A stretch of DNA of 64,000 nt from Fragilariopsis cylindrus CCMP1102 (taxonomy: Eukaryota; Bacillariophyta; Bacillariophyceae; Bacillariales; Bacillariaceae), in the NCBI GenBank assembly GCA_900095095.1, contig FMBT01000299.1, forward strand, positions 434,001-498,000, written 5' to 3'. The notes below the pieces were generated by a model. The model saw only the letters and a list, made by a program, of their open reading frames with translations, did not search any database and was not told where the DNA came from. This document shows, piece by piece, positions 34,101 through 44,814 of the stretch. The stretch's first letter is position 1. Every line of letters starts with the position of its first letter. The position numbers were made by a program, and so were the translations under genes.

Positions 34101-35405
34101 AGATACAGCGGCTACCCGTCGAGGTTGTGTGATACCGATCATATAAGATTTACTTGGATCACTAGGACAGAGAGACATTCCACCTTCGTAGAGGTATGCT
34201 GGAATTTGCGTAGATTTTCCAGACCCAGTTTCACCACAGATGATTGTTACATCGTTGTTCCGAATAGAGTCCATTATTTCAAATTCCATTGCCGTGACAG
34301 GTAAATCAACTCGAGTCTTCTCCACTTCAGCAGGTCTCTTGACATCCAATACCATTTTATTCAGGTCAAGCTCAGTTGAGGCCTGGAGTCCCATCATGGC
34401 TGCAGTTTTTATAATCGTCGGGTTTGATGGTATGTATCTTTCTTTTGGTTGTTCAAAGTCAGAAAATTTCATCTCTTTTTCTTCGGCTGGTTGTTTTTCG
34501 GCGTTTTTGTCCTTGATTGTTGTCAACGACGCCATCATCTGTGCAGCAAAATCAATGCCAGCTGATTGTGATACAGAGTCATTTTTTGTTGCGTCATTGC
34601 TGTTTTCTTTCTTGACTTGATCTGTTTTTGCCTGATTTTGATCCGCATTTACTCTGCTTTCTAGTTTTTTGCTGGTTTTATTGCTATTAGAACTTATGAT
34701 GGGAGGTGATTTTAAAGATGGAGGCGGCAATTCGTCGATAACTGTTCGTTCCGGATATAATAATTCTTCTTCATCTTTCGTTATCGATAGTCCAGCGCGT
34801 TCTTTGTTAATAATTTTCTTCAGAGCCTGTTTCTTAGTATCTGTACCTTTCCTTGATAACGTCCCCGATGATAACAAGAGGGGTTGCAAAGCAGCATTTG
34901 CTTGTTGATCTTCCTGTAGCTTTTTATACAGGCCGGCCCGTTTCTTCTGCTTCACAGCTCGTATTTCGAGTTGTTCCAGCTTCTTAGCTGTCTTTTTTTG
35001 TAAAGATCTTGCTTCGCGAATCTCCTCTGGTGTCAAATGGACGACTATTGCTTTCTTGTCTTTCTTTTTCTTCTTTTTTGGAAGAACAACTAACGGATTA
35101 TCATCTCCACCGAATTCACCGTGGCCTTGTTCCAGTAGGAATTCATCCGAAAGGAGTGCCTCTTTTCTTTTATTCGCCTCCTCATGATTAATCGTTCGTT
35201 TTCGTTTCTTCTTTTCGCCGTCTGTCGTCTCTGTCGGCTCTGCTTCGTCGACTTGTTTCAAGTGTTTTTCTGATTGTCTCAATACAGCACGCAATCGCTT
35301 GATTTCTTTGTCTTCATCCACATCGTCGAATTGTGTCATACGTCGTTGTGAGATACTTCGGTAGTTCCGAGCATACTTTGCCGGGTCACTCTTGCTTCGT
35401 CTCAT
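31103..35405 (-). CDS. DHX37: DEAH-box RNA helicase DHX37/Dhr1
   Basis: Four exons (33626-35405, 32775-33533, 32530-32675, 31103-32428), with introns of 92, 99 and 101 bp, add up to exactly 1337 codons. Dhr1 removes U3 snoRNA from the small-subunit pre-ribosome in the nucleolus. Seen in order: a basic and acidic N-terminal extension of about 350 residues; motif I GETGSGKST; TQPRRVAA; motif II DESH; motif III SAT; a long acidic insert after GGILVFLTGKAEI; motif V TNIAETS; motif VI QRAGRAGR; the winged-helix/ratchet region spliced across exons 2-4 (SQIEAAVKLLANIG, YAKILLVAAQAGILDYAI); and an OB-fold C-terminus. It is a little longer than human DHX37. The stop lies only 72 bp from the convergent carrier gene. 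Confidence 0.93.
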
Positions 35406-36628
35406 GGTTGTCGTAGTTAGGGGGGCATGAAGTTAAGAATTGCAATGTGTTCTTTTGAAGAAGAAAAATGATTGAAAGATGCAGAATGCAGAATGAGATT
35501 TTTGTCAAAACCGATCGAAAGAATCAAAAACGCTGTAGAACAACTGGCCTAGATTTTGTGTTGTACAGAGGACAGACCACATGACAAAAGTGAAATACAC
35601 AATAAAATATTCAACCAAAATAGGAATCAAACACCACAACACTAGCCATGGTCAATTACCTTTATTTATAAATTAAATTGATTGCTTGTGAAGAATCTGA
35701 TCAATTAACTCTCCACGGGTAATTTCTTGCTCATTTGATAGCTTATTTAGTTCTTCAAATTATTCACTATCCACTTTTAACTCAATATAGTCCACCAGTT
35801 ATCTACTTCAACAAATATGCAAGTTGGCCAGCCATGTATGGAATCAACCAAAAAAGGCCCCAGTTTATGTATTGTAGGGGGTAGGGAGGAGGCTGGTGGT
35901 GACAATGAGGTGGTGGGCTGTTGAAGTAGAAACACTTGTTTCAAACCCACCGTTGAAACGCTCGCGTTCATGAATTAATCTATTTTACCAAAAGGGGGGA
36001 TATTGTTATGGTCTACTAGCGCAAGTTCTAGAGTGACATAGCACTACAAATTAAGGAAGCTGAGTTGATTATGGGGAGTAAAATAGACATATAACTGCTA
36101 GCTGATAAGTACAATGTAGTGGGTGTGGGGTGAGGTGGTATTCATTATATGTTGTGACTTTTTCGTGACAAAATATGGTATGTTTTTAGTTGTATTTGTG
36201 ATATGGTATAAACTGTAACATAAACTCCTTTTTGTGCCGTAGATTTAGTAAATAGTTTGCAGGTTATACTCAATTATGGATAGCTTTCAACACCAATAAT
36301 ACTACAAATAATTCTTGTTTCTCACTCTACTACTATAGGAAGCATAATCAATATCGTTTTATTAAGTAACAATAAGAATTAATAATCATTGCATGTTCGC
36401 TGTCTTGCTGATTATGGAGCTCTTGAAAGTGCACTATAACGGAGCACTCTCCAGAAGGCTACATGGAAGTACTTTTGACTCATACTGAAGAGGGTTTGAG
36501 TTTAAAGTTTGTATGTATGTGACTAGTAATTCTTATTTCATCCAATTTGAGTACATAAGTGTTGTAACATACTAGTATTTTCATAGTAGCACCAACACCA
36601 TCTATACTTAGACCTTTTAAACGTTCTA
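35406..36628. other. Intergenic region containing a retroelement 3' fragment
   Basis: About 1.2 kb between two minus-strand genes. The centre is taken by the LTR fragment described separately. Flanks show nothing else recognisable. Confidence 0.4.
35780..36371 (+). mobile_element. 3' fragment of a Copia-type LTR retrotransposon
   Basis: A polypurine tract (aaaagggggga, 35990-36000) is followed after tat by TGTTATGG at 36004. A candidate LTR of 368 bp runs from TGTTA (36004) to TAACA (36367-36371), giving the inverted TG...CA ends expected of an LTR. The arrangement purine tract, then at, then TGTTA is typical of Copia elements. No reverse transcriptase, integrase or 5' LTR is seen upstream, so only the 3' end remains. 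The left limit is a guess. Confidence 0.45.
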
Positions 36629-37852
36629 TTATTGTGAAGATACCGGAGCAAATGTATTTGAATTTTCGTATCGAAACAATCTTTGCTCGATTTGACCCCT
36701 GTCTGAAGAAAAAATTTCAACCATAATATCCCCGCCATTATTGTCTTGTTGTTCACGGCTACTACTGCCATTATTATTATTAGTAGCCTCTTCTAGTAGA
36801 ACTCGAATTAATGTATCTCGACACGTTTCTAAGGTTGGTGGGAATTCTTCCCACGACGATGACGATGACGAATCTTTATCCTTTGTGGCTGATAATATGG
36901 ATATAGGATTTTCACCCTTCTGTTGCTTGCCTTGAAGGAGACTTAATAGTCGCGATTCAATTTTATCACTCTCCTTTCCCATAGCTGCTAGAGACACCAA
37001 ACCAGACTTGCTTTTAGCAACAGGATTTAGGATCCGCCCTGATGGTTCTACCAGAAGCAATCCTGGTTCATTTGATAGTGATTGTAATGAATGAGATGAT
37101 GATTGTAAAGATAGAATCATAGTTTGAACCCCTAACGGTCGTGACCAAGAGGAATATCGACGTCGGTCCTCATCTCTTTCATTCATTCCTGGTAAACCAA
37201 GTGCAGATTGCCATTCTTGTTTTTCTGATTGACCAGCAAATCGTCCTAATAGTCTTGCAATAACATGTGCTATTGTAGGAGTTGATAATTGAGTTGCCAT
37301 ATCGTATCGTTCCCATACTTCTGAAAAATATTTTTGTATTTGTTGTAGCAACCAATTCGCGTCACCCTTGACACCAGTAAAGCAACAAGCAACGAATGGC
37401 GGTGATGATGATGATGATGATGATGATATTGTTGTTGTATCTTTGCCACACTCTTCCGCCGACAATGGTAATTGAATTTTTCTCAATACTGGTGTTTTTC
37501 CTAATGAAACAACCATAAGGAAGGAAGAAGACGACGATGATGATGATGATGAAGAGGATGAGGAAGTACAACCATTCTCAACCACAGCAACCACTACAGG
37601 TCGCCCATATCGCAAGGCTGCCTCTTTAGCGTGACCTAACTGTACAGCATTCCCAAATTTATCCAATGCTCGCGATGAAATATATGATGGAGAGGATGAC
37701 TTTTCACCGCCAACGCAACATAATAATGAGAATAATAACGAAAGAAGAAGAATGGAATGATAAGCAGTGGCGAAGAATGACACTACCGGTTGCCGGATGA
37801 TAGTGGTAGTAGTAGGCATCATAAAACTTTCGAGTTTACTATTATTTTTCAA
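36629..37852 (-). CDS. Divergent proteasome-alpha-like protein with N-terminal membrane or signal segment
   Basis: A single exon of 407 residues. Residues about 25-48 (FATAYHSILLLSLLFSLLCC) form a signal peptide or anchor ending near GGE. The body then resembles a 20S proteasome alpha subunit: RALDKFGNAVQLGHAKEAA in place of the usual GRLFQVEYA segment, a strand RPVVVAVVENG, a block around FTGVKGDANWLLQQIQ, helix TPTIAHVIARLLGRF, RPLGVQTMILSL (compare RPFGVSLL) and LLLVEPSGRIL. Ser and Asp homopolymers interrupt loops. A secreted or ER-lumenal Ntn-fold protein is odd, since proteasomes are cytosolic or nuclear. No N-terminal Thr nucleophile is expected or seen. The resemblance is from motif order only. 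Confidence 0.55.
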   Translation of the reverse strand: MKNNSKLESFMMPTTTTIIRQPVVSFFATAYHSILLLSLLFSLLCCVGGEKSSSPSYISSRALDKFGNAVQLGHAKEAALRYGRPVVVAVVENGCTSSSSSSSSSSSSSSFLMVVSLGKTPVLRKIQLPLSAEECGKDTTTISSSSSSSSPPFVACCFTGVKGDANWLLQQIQKYFSEVWERYDMATQLSTPTIAHVIARLLGRFAGQSEKQEWQSALGLPGMNERDEDRRRYSSWSRPLGVQTMILSLQSSSHSLQSLSNEPGLLLVEPSGRILNPVAKSKSGLVSLAAMGKESDKIESRLLSLLQGKQQKGENPISILSATKDKDSSSSSSWEEFPPTLETCRDTLIRVLLEEATNNNNGSSSREQQDNNGGDIMVEIFSSDRGQIEQRLFRYENSNTFAPVSSQ

Positions 37853-38442
37853 TTGAAATATTTATTATCTATTTCATGTCATTTCGATGTTATTGACAAC
37901 CTCAAAATCGTAAGAAAAATATTCTAATTTTTACGCAAATAAATATAATAATATTATGATCTCGACGTACAATTTCAAATTTCTGAAATTCCAGCATTCA
38001 TGAAATTACTTAACGATTTTCCTTCAGGAATTTTGAAATTTACTTAACCAAGAAATCTTCCTAAGTTTTTTTTTCTCGTTGCATCCACTACTAACGTTCT
38101 AGCGTTATCTCACCTTCGATACATAATATCATCTCTATAATGTTATTAATGTGATCAAACCACATATGTACAGTACCAAGTACTCCCTAATGTAAATAGT
38201 AGCTAGGCTAGCATAGTGCAGCTATATTATACTATACTATACTATACTATACTAGATTTGTTTTGATTTGATTTGATTTGATTTGATTCAATTCGATTTC
38301 ATTCGATTCGTTTCGACCTGCCATTTCAATCGCCGACGACCAACCGAAAAAACGTAGTCCACACATACACATAAAAATACGACAGTACAAGTCAGGTATT
38401 CAAAAAAGGACCAGTTGAAGAACGGCAACAGCAATATCTAAA
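37853..38442. other. Divergent intergenic region with pentanucleotide repeats
   Basis: About 590 AT-rich bp. It holds a GTACAGTAC word at 38168-38176, an (ATACT)n run and a (GATTT)n run (separate entry) just before the GT7-GT31 gene. Confidence 0.4.
38223..38315 (+). repeat. Adjacent (ATACT)n and (GATTT)n pentanucleotide repeats
   Basis: About five units of atact at 38228-38253, followed by gattt units at 38254-38315 that decay to gattc/gattt mixtures. They lie 130 bp before the start of the GT7-GT31 gene. Confidence 0.85.
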
Positions 38443-41171
38443 ATGAAATTATTACTATGGCGAATTGTATTCTATGTCATCTCTATTTCTGGATTGTTTA
38501 CCATCATCAATTTTTACAAAAAAGCTATCCACAATCATCATACAGGCAGATCATCGTATCATAAATTCCAGTTAACAACACCAACACAACAACATAGAAA
38601 TGAAAACAATATGATGATCGTTCGTCGATCCGACACAACAGAACCCCCACCAATTGTCGTTGCACCGTGGACAGTATTGGAGAAGAATAAACAAAACTCT
38701 AATGAGATTCAACCACGGTCATTTGTTTTTGCATATATTGCAAAACTCGATTCGGATTATGGTGTACCGATGTCAGTTGTTGATAAATCAGAAAATGATC
38801 AAATAAAAAAACAGGCTAATAATAGACTTTGTGCACGAAGTAAGAAATTTTCTGAAAATTATGATCAACCAACATCCAGATGTAAAATAAATGTAGAATT
38901 ATTACGTTGTGTATCATGTTCCGAACGGGATGGGATTTGGTATTCTGCTGTTAGTCAGACTGGTGCTGTTTTTGGTCAAGTTTATAATGGCTCATCTCTT
39001 CATTTTCCAAATTATAATGATGGACCATCCATGTATCAGCAATTAGATATTGCGGTTCCTATTGCTGGTCAAGATCAGAAGTTAAGAAAATTTGCTACCC
39101 AATTAGGTCGGGCCATAAAACAATTTCGTTCCGGTCTGTTTGGTGCTAAGATTAATATTCGTCTTCTTATTACACGATTTCCTTTTGACGAATCAACAAT
39201 TGGAACAACAGAGTTAGAAGACCTTCAATTGAACCTAACCAAGGCTACCGGTCTTATAGATTCAGTCGATGAGGTTGTATTCGTTCCAGTTGAAGACGTT
39301 GATCAATTTAGTCGCGCCAAGGTAAGTTTAAAAGAAGTTTTAAAAATAAAAATCTCAACTCGTGTGTACTGTTGATGTTATATGTGAAATGATAATGATT
39401 AATTCAATTTGGTAATATAATATGTTTACTCTCTCTAAATTTGCCGCTGCATGTCCAATCGTTTCTGTTTGTTTCGCTGTTTAGGCTATCAATGCCTTGC
39501 ATCGAATGACTTACCATAATGATCAAAGTGTCTTAGCGGTAGTCGATGTAGATTTACAGATTGGTCCAAAGTTTCTCCGGAATTGTATGACTTATCCTTT
39601 TCCGAACGGTAGCGCGTATTTTCCAATCATGTTTTCTGCCTACGATCCAGATTCGGTAGAACTTGTTGACCAATTTATGCCCAAGGTCAAGCATTACACC
39701 TTTTCCGATCATCATGGAATTTGGAGAAAGTTTTCCTTTGGTATGTATGTGATAGCAGGATCTGATGCATCACATCTTTCCATGGATGAAAACTTCGTAG
39801 GATGGTATGTATTACAGTATAGCAACAAAGCTAAATAAAACAGAGAGGAAAATAAATATTCGACCTTCTCAGTTTTTGTGTGCTAATTTATCATATTCTA
39901 TTCATATAAACGGAATGAATCTCATCTTACTTCTTACTCTCTATGGACGCAAACTAAAATGAATATTTTTCGTACCAAACACAAACATGAATGGTAGGGG
40001 TGGAGAAGATAACGATTTTTTCACTCGTGTTAGCAAAAAATTGAACATTATTCGACTCCACGAGACTGGTTTAACCCATGCATGGCATCCCAAGCACTGT
40101 CAGCTTGGGAGCTTCGTAGAGAACAAGTATTTCCAGGCATGTATTGGGAGTATGGCTCATCTTGAAGGATCACAGCTTGGAATGCACCTCAAATATTTGA
40201 AAGAACACGATCGGAATTCGTTCGATGAAATTATGGCTAAAGTCGCGAACAAAAAAGATGACGACAAGAGCACTAATATTGTAGAATTCAATATTAAAGC
40301 TGATCAGATTTACGAAGAAAGTCCAACGGTTCTTGTTGGTGTGATTTCTTCACGAGCGAACTTTGGGACGAGAGTCAAGAGTATTATAGAGACCTGGGCG
40401 GATCCTTCCAGTATTCCCGATGGAGTTTTACTTCGATTCTTTGTTGGGACTCCGCCTGAAGACAATGAATTTTACAGCAAATCCAATGAGGAGGACATTG
40501 CATATCTTGCTGAAATTTCAGGTATCAAAGATTCATCTATGATCGTGATTATGGATGGCGTTGTGGACGATGAGTATCCACCAGTAAGAAAAAATACTGC
40601 GATGATTGAAAATCTTGATAATATTGTTGGAGCTTTTGAAAGCAATATCGATGCTCCTACGACGTTCCAATGGATATACAAGGTTGATGATGATGCATAT
40701 GTGAATTTCGATGGGATGCTTTCTTTCCTTAGAACCCGCAACTTTGATAATCACCGTGTTTATGGAGAAAGAGGAGAAGGCCGCAAGGAGGACAGGGTAG
40801 GTTTGAAAGAGGGTGGTCTTGTGAAACCATACTGCACGGGTGGTCCAGGATATATCATGTCGAGACAAACCGTGAAGGAAACGCGCTTTAATGAATGTGT
40901 CGATGAATTTGACGAGTCTGAGTACAGGGATTTCTTGTGGCATTCTGATACCGTCATTGGTATTTGTATTTACAAATTTACCGGTGCCAGTTGCTGGGAC
41001 GAGAACGACTATGAAACGCATCGAGCTTTCCGTCACAACCATAATAAGGAAGACCCCTTTATTCTCACAGCGAACTTAGTCCAGACTGTTGCCACCCATC
41101 CTTTCAAAGATAGTGCCTCAATGATGAAGCAGCACTCTAGATATGTCGACCTAGCGTCTTCTCCGCAGTAA
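38443..41171 (+). CDS. Bifunctional chondroitin-synthase-like glycosyltransferase with GT7 then GT31 order
   Basis: Three exons (38443-39321, 39485-39804, 39998-41171; introns of 163 and 193 bp) give 790 residues. A membrane anchor (about residues 5-25) makes it a type II Golgi protein. The first half resembles the CHGN/GT7 domain: VVDVDLQIGP carries the metal-binding DxD, and the exon 2-3 junction builds GWGGEDNDF, the classic acceptor and catalytic motif. The second half is a GT31 domain: VGVISSRANFGTRVKSIIETW, KVDDDAYVN as DxD, and GGPGYIMSRQ. Animal chondroitin synthases carry GT31 first and GT7 second, so the order here is reversed. Sugar and product are unknown. Splicing of GW to GGED supports the model. 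Confidence 0.8.
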
Positions 41172-42790
41172 TAATGGTGCGCACGATTATTTATACAAGT
41201 AGATTCGACATGGGGCTACGAAAAGTGCATGATGGATAATTACTGGGCTTCTCTTTGCTCTATCAATATATTCAAATGCTGTTTCTTGGATTCTAATCAG
41301 TTAGTAGTTATGTACAAAAAATATTGATATCATTAGATTTTGACAGGTCACAGAAATAGCAGAAGAGAGGAGAATTATAATCAAATAATTGAGTTACAGC
41401 TAAAGTAATGATACAGTAGTATTTTTGTCTTTTATTAATATTATTATACCAGTGTATGTATTACCGAAAAGTCTAGTTGATTTTCTCTTATTTACTTAAC
41501 TCATTGATTTACTATGCTCTAGAATATATATAAATATGTATTGATTAATCTAGCTACTAAGTTCCATGCAGTTACTATGTATAGTAGAAAGGTGTTCGAA
41601 GGGGTTTCAATATGAAGGGGTATTTCTGATGTTATTCGTGATGTTTGCAGCATAATGAAATGGACAACTTTCATGCTGGAAAAATGGGTTGGGTACAACC
41701 ATAGTAACAGTGCAGAGTTACATGAAGATTGTTGGAGAGATAGGTGGTAACCAAATAAAGATCAGTAACTCAAGAAAAAATAATTGAATGCACTGGTAGA
41801 ATAATAACTCTGGTATTTGTCTCTATTGTTTAGATTTAATTTACTGTTAGACGGCCCCACCAACCTGCATATCTACTCCCATCCCAGTTCATGATGGTCC
41901 TATATTGCTGCTACTATACAAGAAGATCACATTAACCGGCAAGAATATGCAAGAAGAAGCAATGTGGAAACCTACAACTATCATGTATGCAGTGCTGGAA
42001 GATGATGTTGTACATAATATGTTAGCGGATTGCAAGAAGATTATGTGAGCTGTTTCTGTCTTTGAATTGTTTATTATACAAAGGTTCTCTTTTCAACCTG
42101 TCTGGTTTCATCTTAAGGTTGTAAGGACTTCTTTCAAAGATCACATGATTAATGATTTTGGCACAAAATATGAATAGTAAAACAACACTGCTGGCTATTG
42201 TCATGTCAGGCACAAGCTGACATTATATGATTAATTATAATTGATAATTCTGATATTATTTTACACACAACCTCTTCTCAATTTATGATAACTTCAGTAA
42301 TGGGTGGTAACACAATATAGACACAGATACTTTGGTTGTTTGTACCAATAAAATAGCAAATAACACATTCATCTGCTTTTGTTGTGTGCGCTGCACCATT
42401 GCATCACTAGTGATTCCCTATTCTCTTCCGTATTATTATTTTGTACGACGTTTTGTAGCGTCGTAAACAATACTAAGTTTATAAACCTATATTCCGCCCC
42501 CGTATGTACGGTGTCTGGCCTAGCGATCATATCAAGCACTCAAACAACACCCGACTCACAGCGCGTAGTTGGCTAATCGATAAATCGTGCAAACAAACAA
42601 CGCACCCCCATGCGGCAGCACATGTCAAATACTGGCTTCATAGCCAGCAGGTACATGGAACCCCAGGTGTGTTGTCGCTTTTTACCTTTTGTCTTTCTTT
42701 CTATTTTTTTAAACTCACAACAAGAATCCAGAATAGTAACTTACCATGATCTCGAACAAAAGCCAACACAACCATCAGCGAAGTTGAGAA
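41172..42790. other. Long intergenic region, nothing firm
   Basis: About 1.6 kb between two plus-strand genes. The plus strand is open for about 55 codons near 41890-42045 and the minus strand near 42022-42213, without recognisable protein content. It may contain old transposon debris. No LTR, tRNA or repeat could be shown. Confidence 0.3.
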
Positions 42791-44719
42791 ATGGGCACCG
42801 AATGCAAAGACGCTGCATCTTCTACTTCTACTTCTATTATAAATACATTTGACTATGTGATTGTTGGTTCTGGTCCATCTGCCATAGGTATCCTTTATGG
42901 TCTATTGGAGGGAATTTCGACGACGTCGAAAGATTTTGATTCGTCAGAAGAATCATTTTCAATAGCTATAATTGAACGAGGATCTGGTCCACCTCATGAT
43001 GGTACTACGCATTATCCCCATCGATGGTACGAGGCTGCAACTTCAACTTCAAATTCAAGCGACAATAATAATTCATCATCATCTAAAAGTAGTGTTACAC
43101 TTTATCCATCAAAAATAATGGGACGAGTCATGGATATACCGGTCGGACAGGGCCTTGGAGGTACATCGAATATTAATGCCTGTCTCACATTACCTCCATT
43201 ACAAAAGGATCTGAAAACATGGCCAGAACCGTACAGATCATCACTTTGTTCAAATGCAAGATATATAAAAAGAATTATGGAAAATAATCATGTTATACAA
43301 GAATATACATCAGCAGTTGAAAATAATAGTTCTTCTTCACAACACTACAATAACAATCCTTTTTCACAAAAGAAACAAGATACGAAAAAAGTTGAATTCT
43401 ACACGAAGGTCCCAACTTTAGTGGCAAGGGATGAAACGACTGGACAACTAGTTAGGAGAAACTACTACGACGGTCTCTTGAAACCTCTTTTAAAAAAATA
43501 TCCGCATTTGAAAAAGTATCTGTATTGGTTTCAAGGATACGAGGCGCAGAGAGTTCTACTACTGAAAGATGATGACGACGACGACGACGACGATGATGAT
43601 GATGATGATGGGATACTGACACAGACACGCCGCGTGATCGGAGTCGAATGTATTTCTACGACAAGTATGAATAATTGTAGAAGTAAATCGGACTACGAGT
43701 ATCGGGAACTACACGCCACTAGACGGACTATTCTTTGTGCTGGTGCCATTGAAACACCTGCCCTATTATTGGTATCGAAGATTGGTGGCGAAAAAGAGCC
43801 TTTATTATGTGGTGGTATAGGTAAACATCTCAGGGATCAAGCATTACTTGCCCGAGTTTTTCTTAAATCACCTTCGTTTCAAGAGAAAGTAGGCGATCAA
43901 TCATCAAATGGGATTGTGGCACTTGGGCATCTGCACAACACGAACGCGAACTCTGCTACTAGTTGGGGGGATAGTCTAGATTCCACGTTTCAGGTTGCCG
44001 TTACTGATTCAGCTGCAGATGCATACATTATCCCCTCTGTTGTTGCTATGGCATTGCGGTGGAAATTTCAAAGCAACATTCTTATGGAACTTGTAGAAAT
44101 CATTTATAGATGTGTCAAAACGGTAATTCATTATGCTATTATCTACACACCCGTAGGCTGGATTATCCACCACTTAACAACCACTACCATGATTTTTTTG
44201 ATGCATCCCAGATCGTATGGGAATGTCACTATATCACTGAAAAAGTATCATATCGTTCCGAAGGGAGAACCGACACGACGTCGGGATGTTACAATCCAAG
44301 CAGATCCAAAATACCTAGACGATCCTCGCGATGTAATAGCTTTAAAAAGTGCATGGGATGTTTGTCACGGGCTGACTTCTGCTTCTTCCTTTGAAATATT
44401 CCCCCATCTTCTATTTTCGCTACTGAAACCTTTTGGAAACAAAAACTTTTGGTTTGAGTCGTATTGTCGTTGCTTTTTGCTTCCATATTATCACTTTTCA
44501 GGAACTTGTGCCATGAAGTCCAGGACCCACGAGGGTAAAAACGAAAATCCTCATTGGGTTGTTGATCCGTGTCTAAAACTCAGAGGACATAATGGCTTGT
44601 ACATTTGTGATGCCTCAGTTTTTCCAGGTATGATATCCAATCCTCCAGCCTTGACGTGTGCAGCTCTGGGACTAGAGTTTGCTCGAATGATTTTAGACGA
44701 ACACAACATAATTGAATAG
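42791..44719 (+). CDS. GMC-family FAD-dependent oxidoreductase
   Basis: A single exon of 642 residues, ATG at 42791. An FAD-binding Rossmann motif (DYVIVGSGPSAIG, residues 21-33) opens the protein. VGQGLGGTSNINACLTLPP is the GMC signature that packs against the flavin. HATRRTILCAGAIETPALLL is the second GMC signature, and the C-terminal block HFSGTCAMKSR... VDPCLKLRGHNGLYICDASVFP holds the usual active-site His. An Asp14 run (about 261-275) and a Ser/Asn-rich loop (about 85-100) are inserted low-complexity. Two hydrophobic stretches (about 435-475) could touch membrane. The substrate, an alcohol in most of this family, cannot be told. No signal peptide is present. Confidence 0.9.
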   Translation: MGTECKDAASSTSTSIINTFDYVIVGSGPSAIGILYGLLEGISTTSKDFDSSEESFSIAIIERGSGPPHDGTTHYPHRWYEAATSTSNSSDNNNSSSSKSSVTLYPSKIMGRVMDIPVGQGLGGTSNINACLTLPPLQKDLKTWPEPYRSSLCSNARYIKRIMENNHVIQEYTSAVENNSSSSQHYNNNPFSQKKQDTKKVEFYTKVPTLVARDETTGQLVRRNYYDGLLKPLLKKYPHLKKYLYWFQGYEAQRVLLLKDDDDDDDDDDDDDDGILTQTRRVIGVECISTTSMNNCRSKSDYEYRELHATRRTILCAGAIETPALLLVSKIGGEKEPLLCGGIGKHLRDQALLARVFLKSPSFQEKVGDQSSNGIVALGHLHNTNANSATSWGDSLDSTFQVAVTDSAADAYIIPSVVAMALRWKFQSNILMELVEIIYRCVKTVIHYAIIYTPVGWIIHHLTTTTMIFLMHPRSYGNVTISLKKYHIVPKGEPTRRRDVTIQADPKYLDDPRDVIALKSAWDVCHGLTSASSFEIFPHLLFSLLKPFGNKNFWFESYCRCFLLPYYHFSGTCAMKSRTHEGKNENPHWVVDPCLKLRGHNGLYICDASVFPGMISNPPALTCAALGLEFARMILDEHNIIE

Positions 44720-44814
44720 TTATTACTGGATGAGGAAACGGATTAAGTTAATAAGATTCTAATTAAATAGCAATGTATTACAACCAGTCTGCGAAATAAT
44801 GACGCTCTGCTCTA

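Noticed and set aside
41880-42240. Possible retrotransposon remnant in the long intergenic region
   Set aside because: Open stretches occur on both strands but no motif, LTR or repeat partner could be shown.
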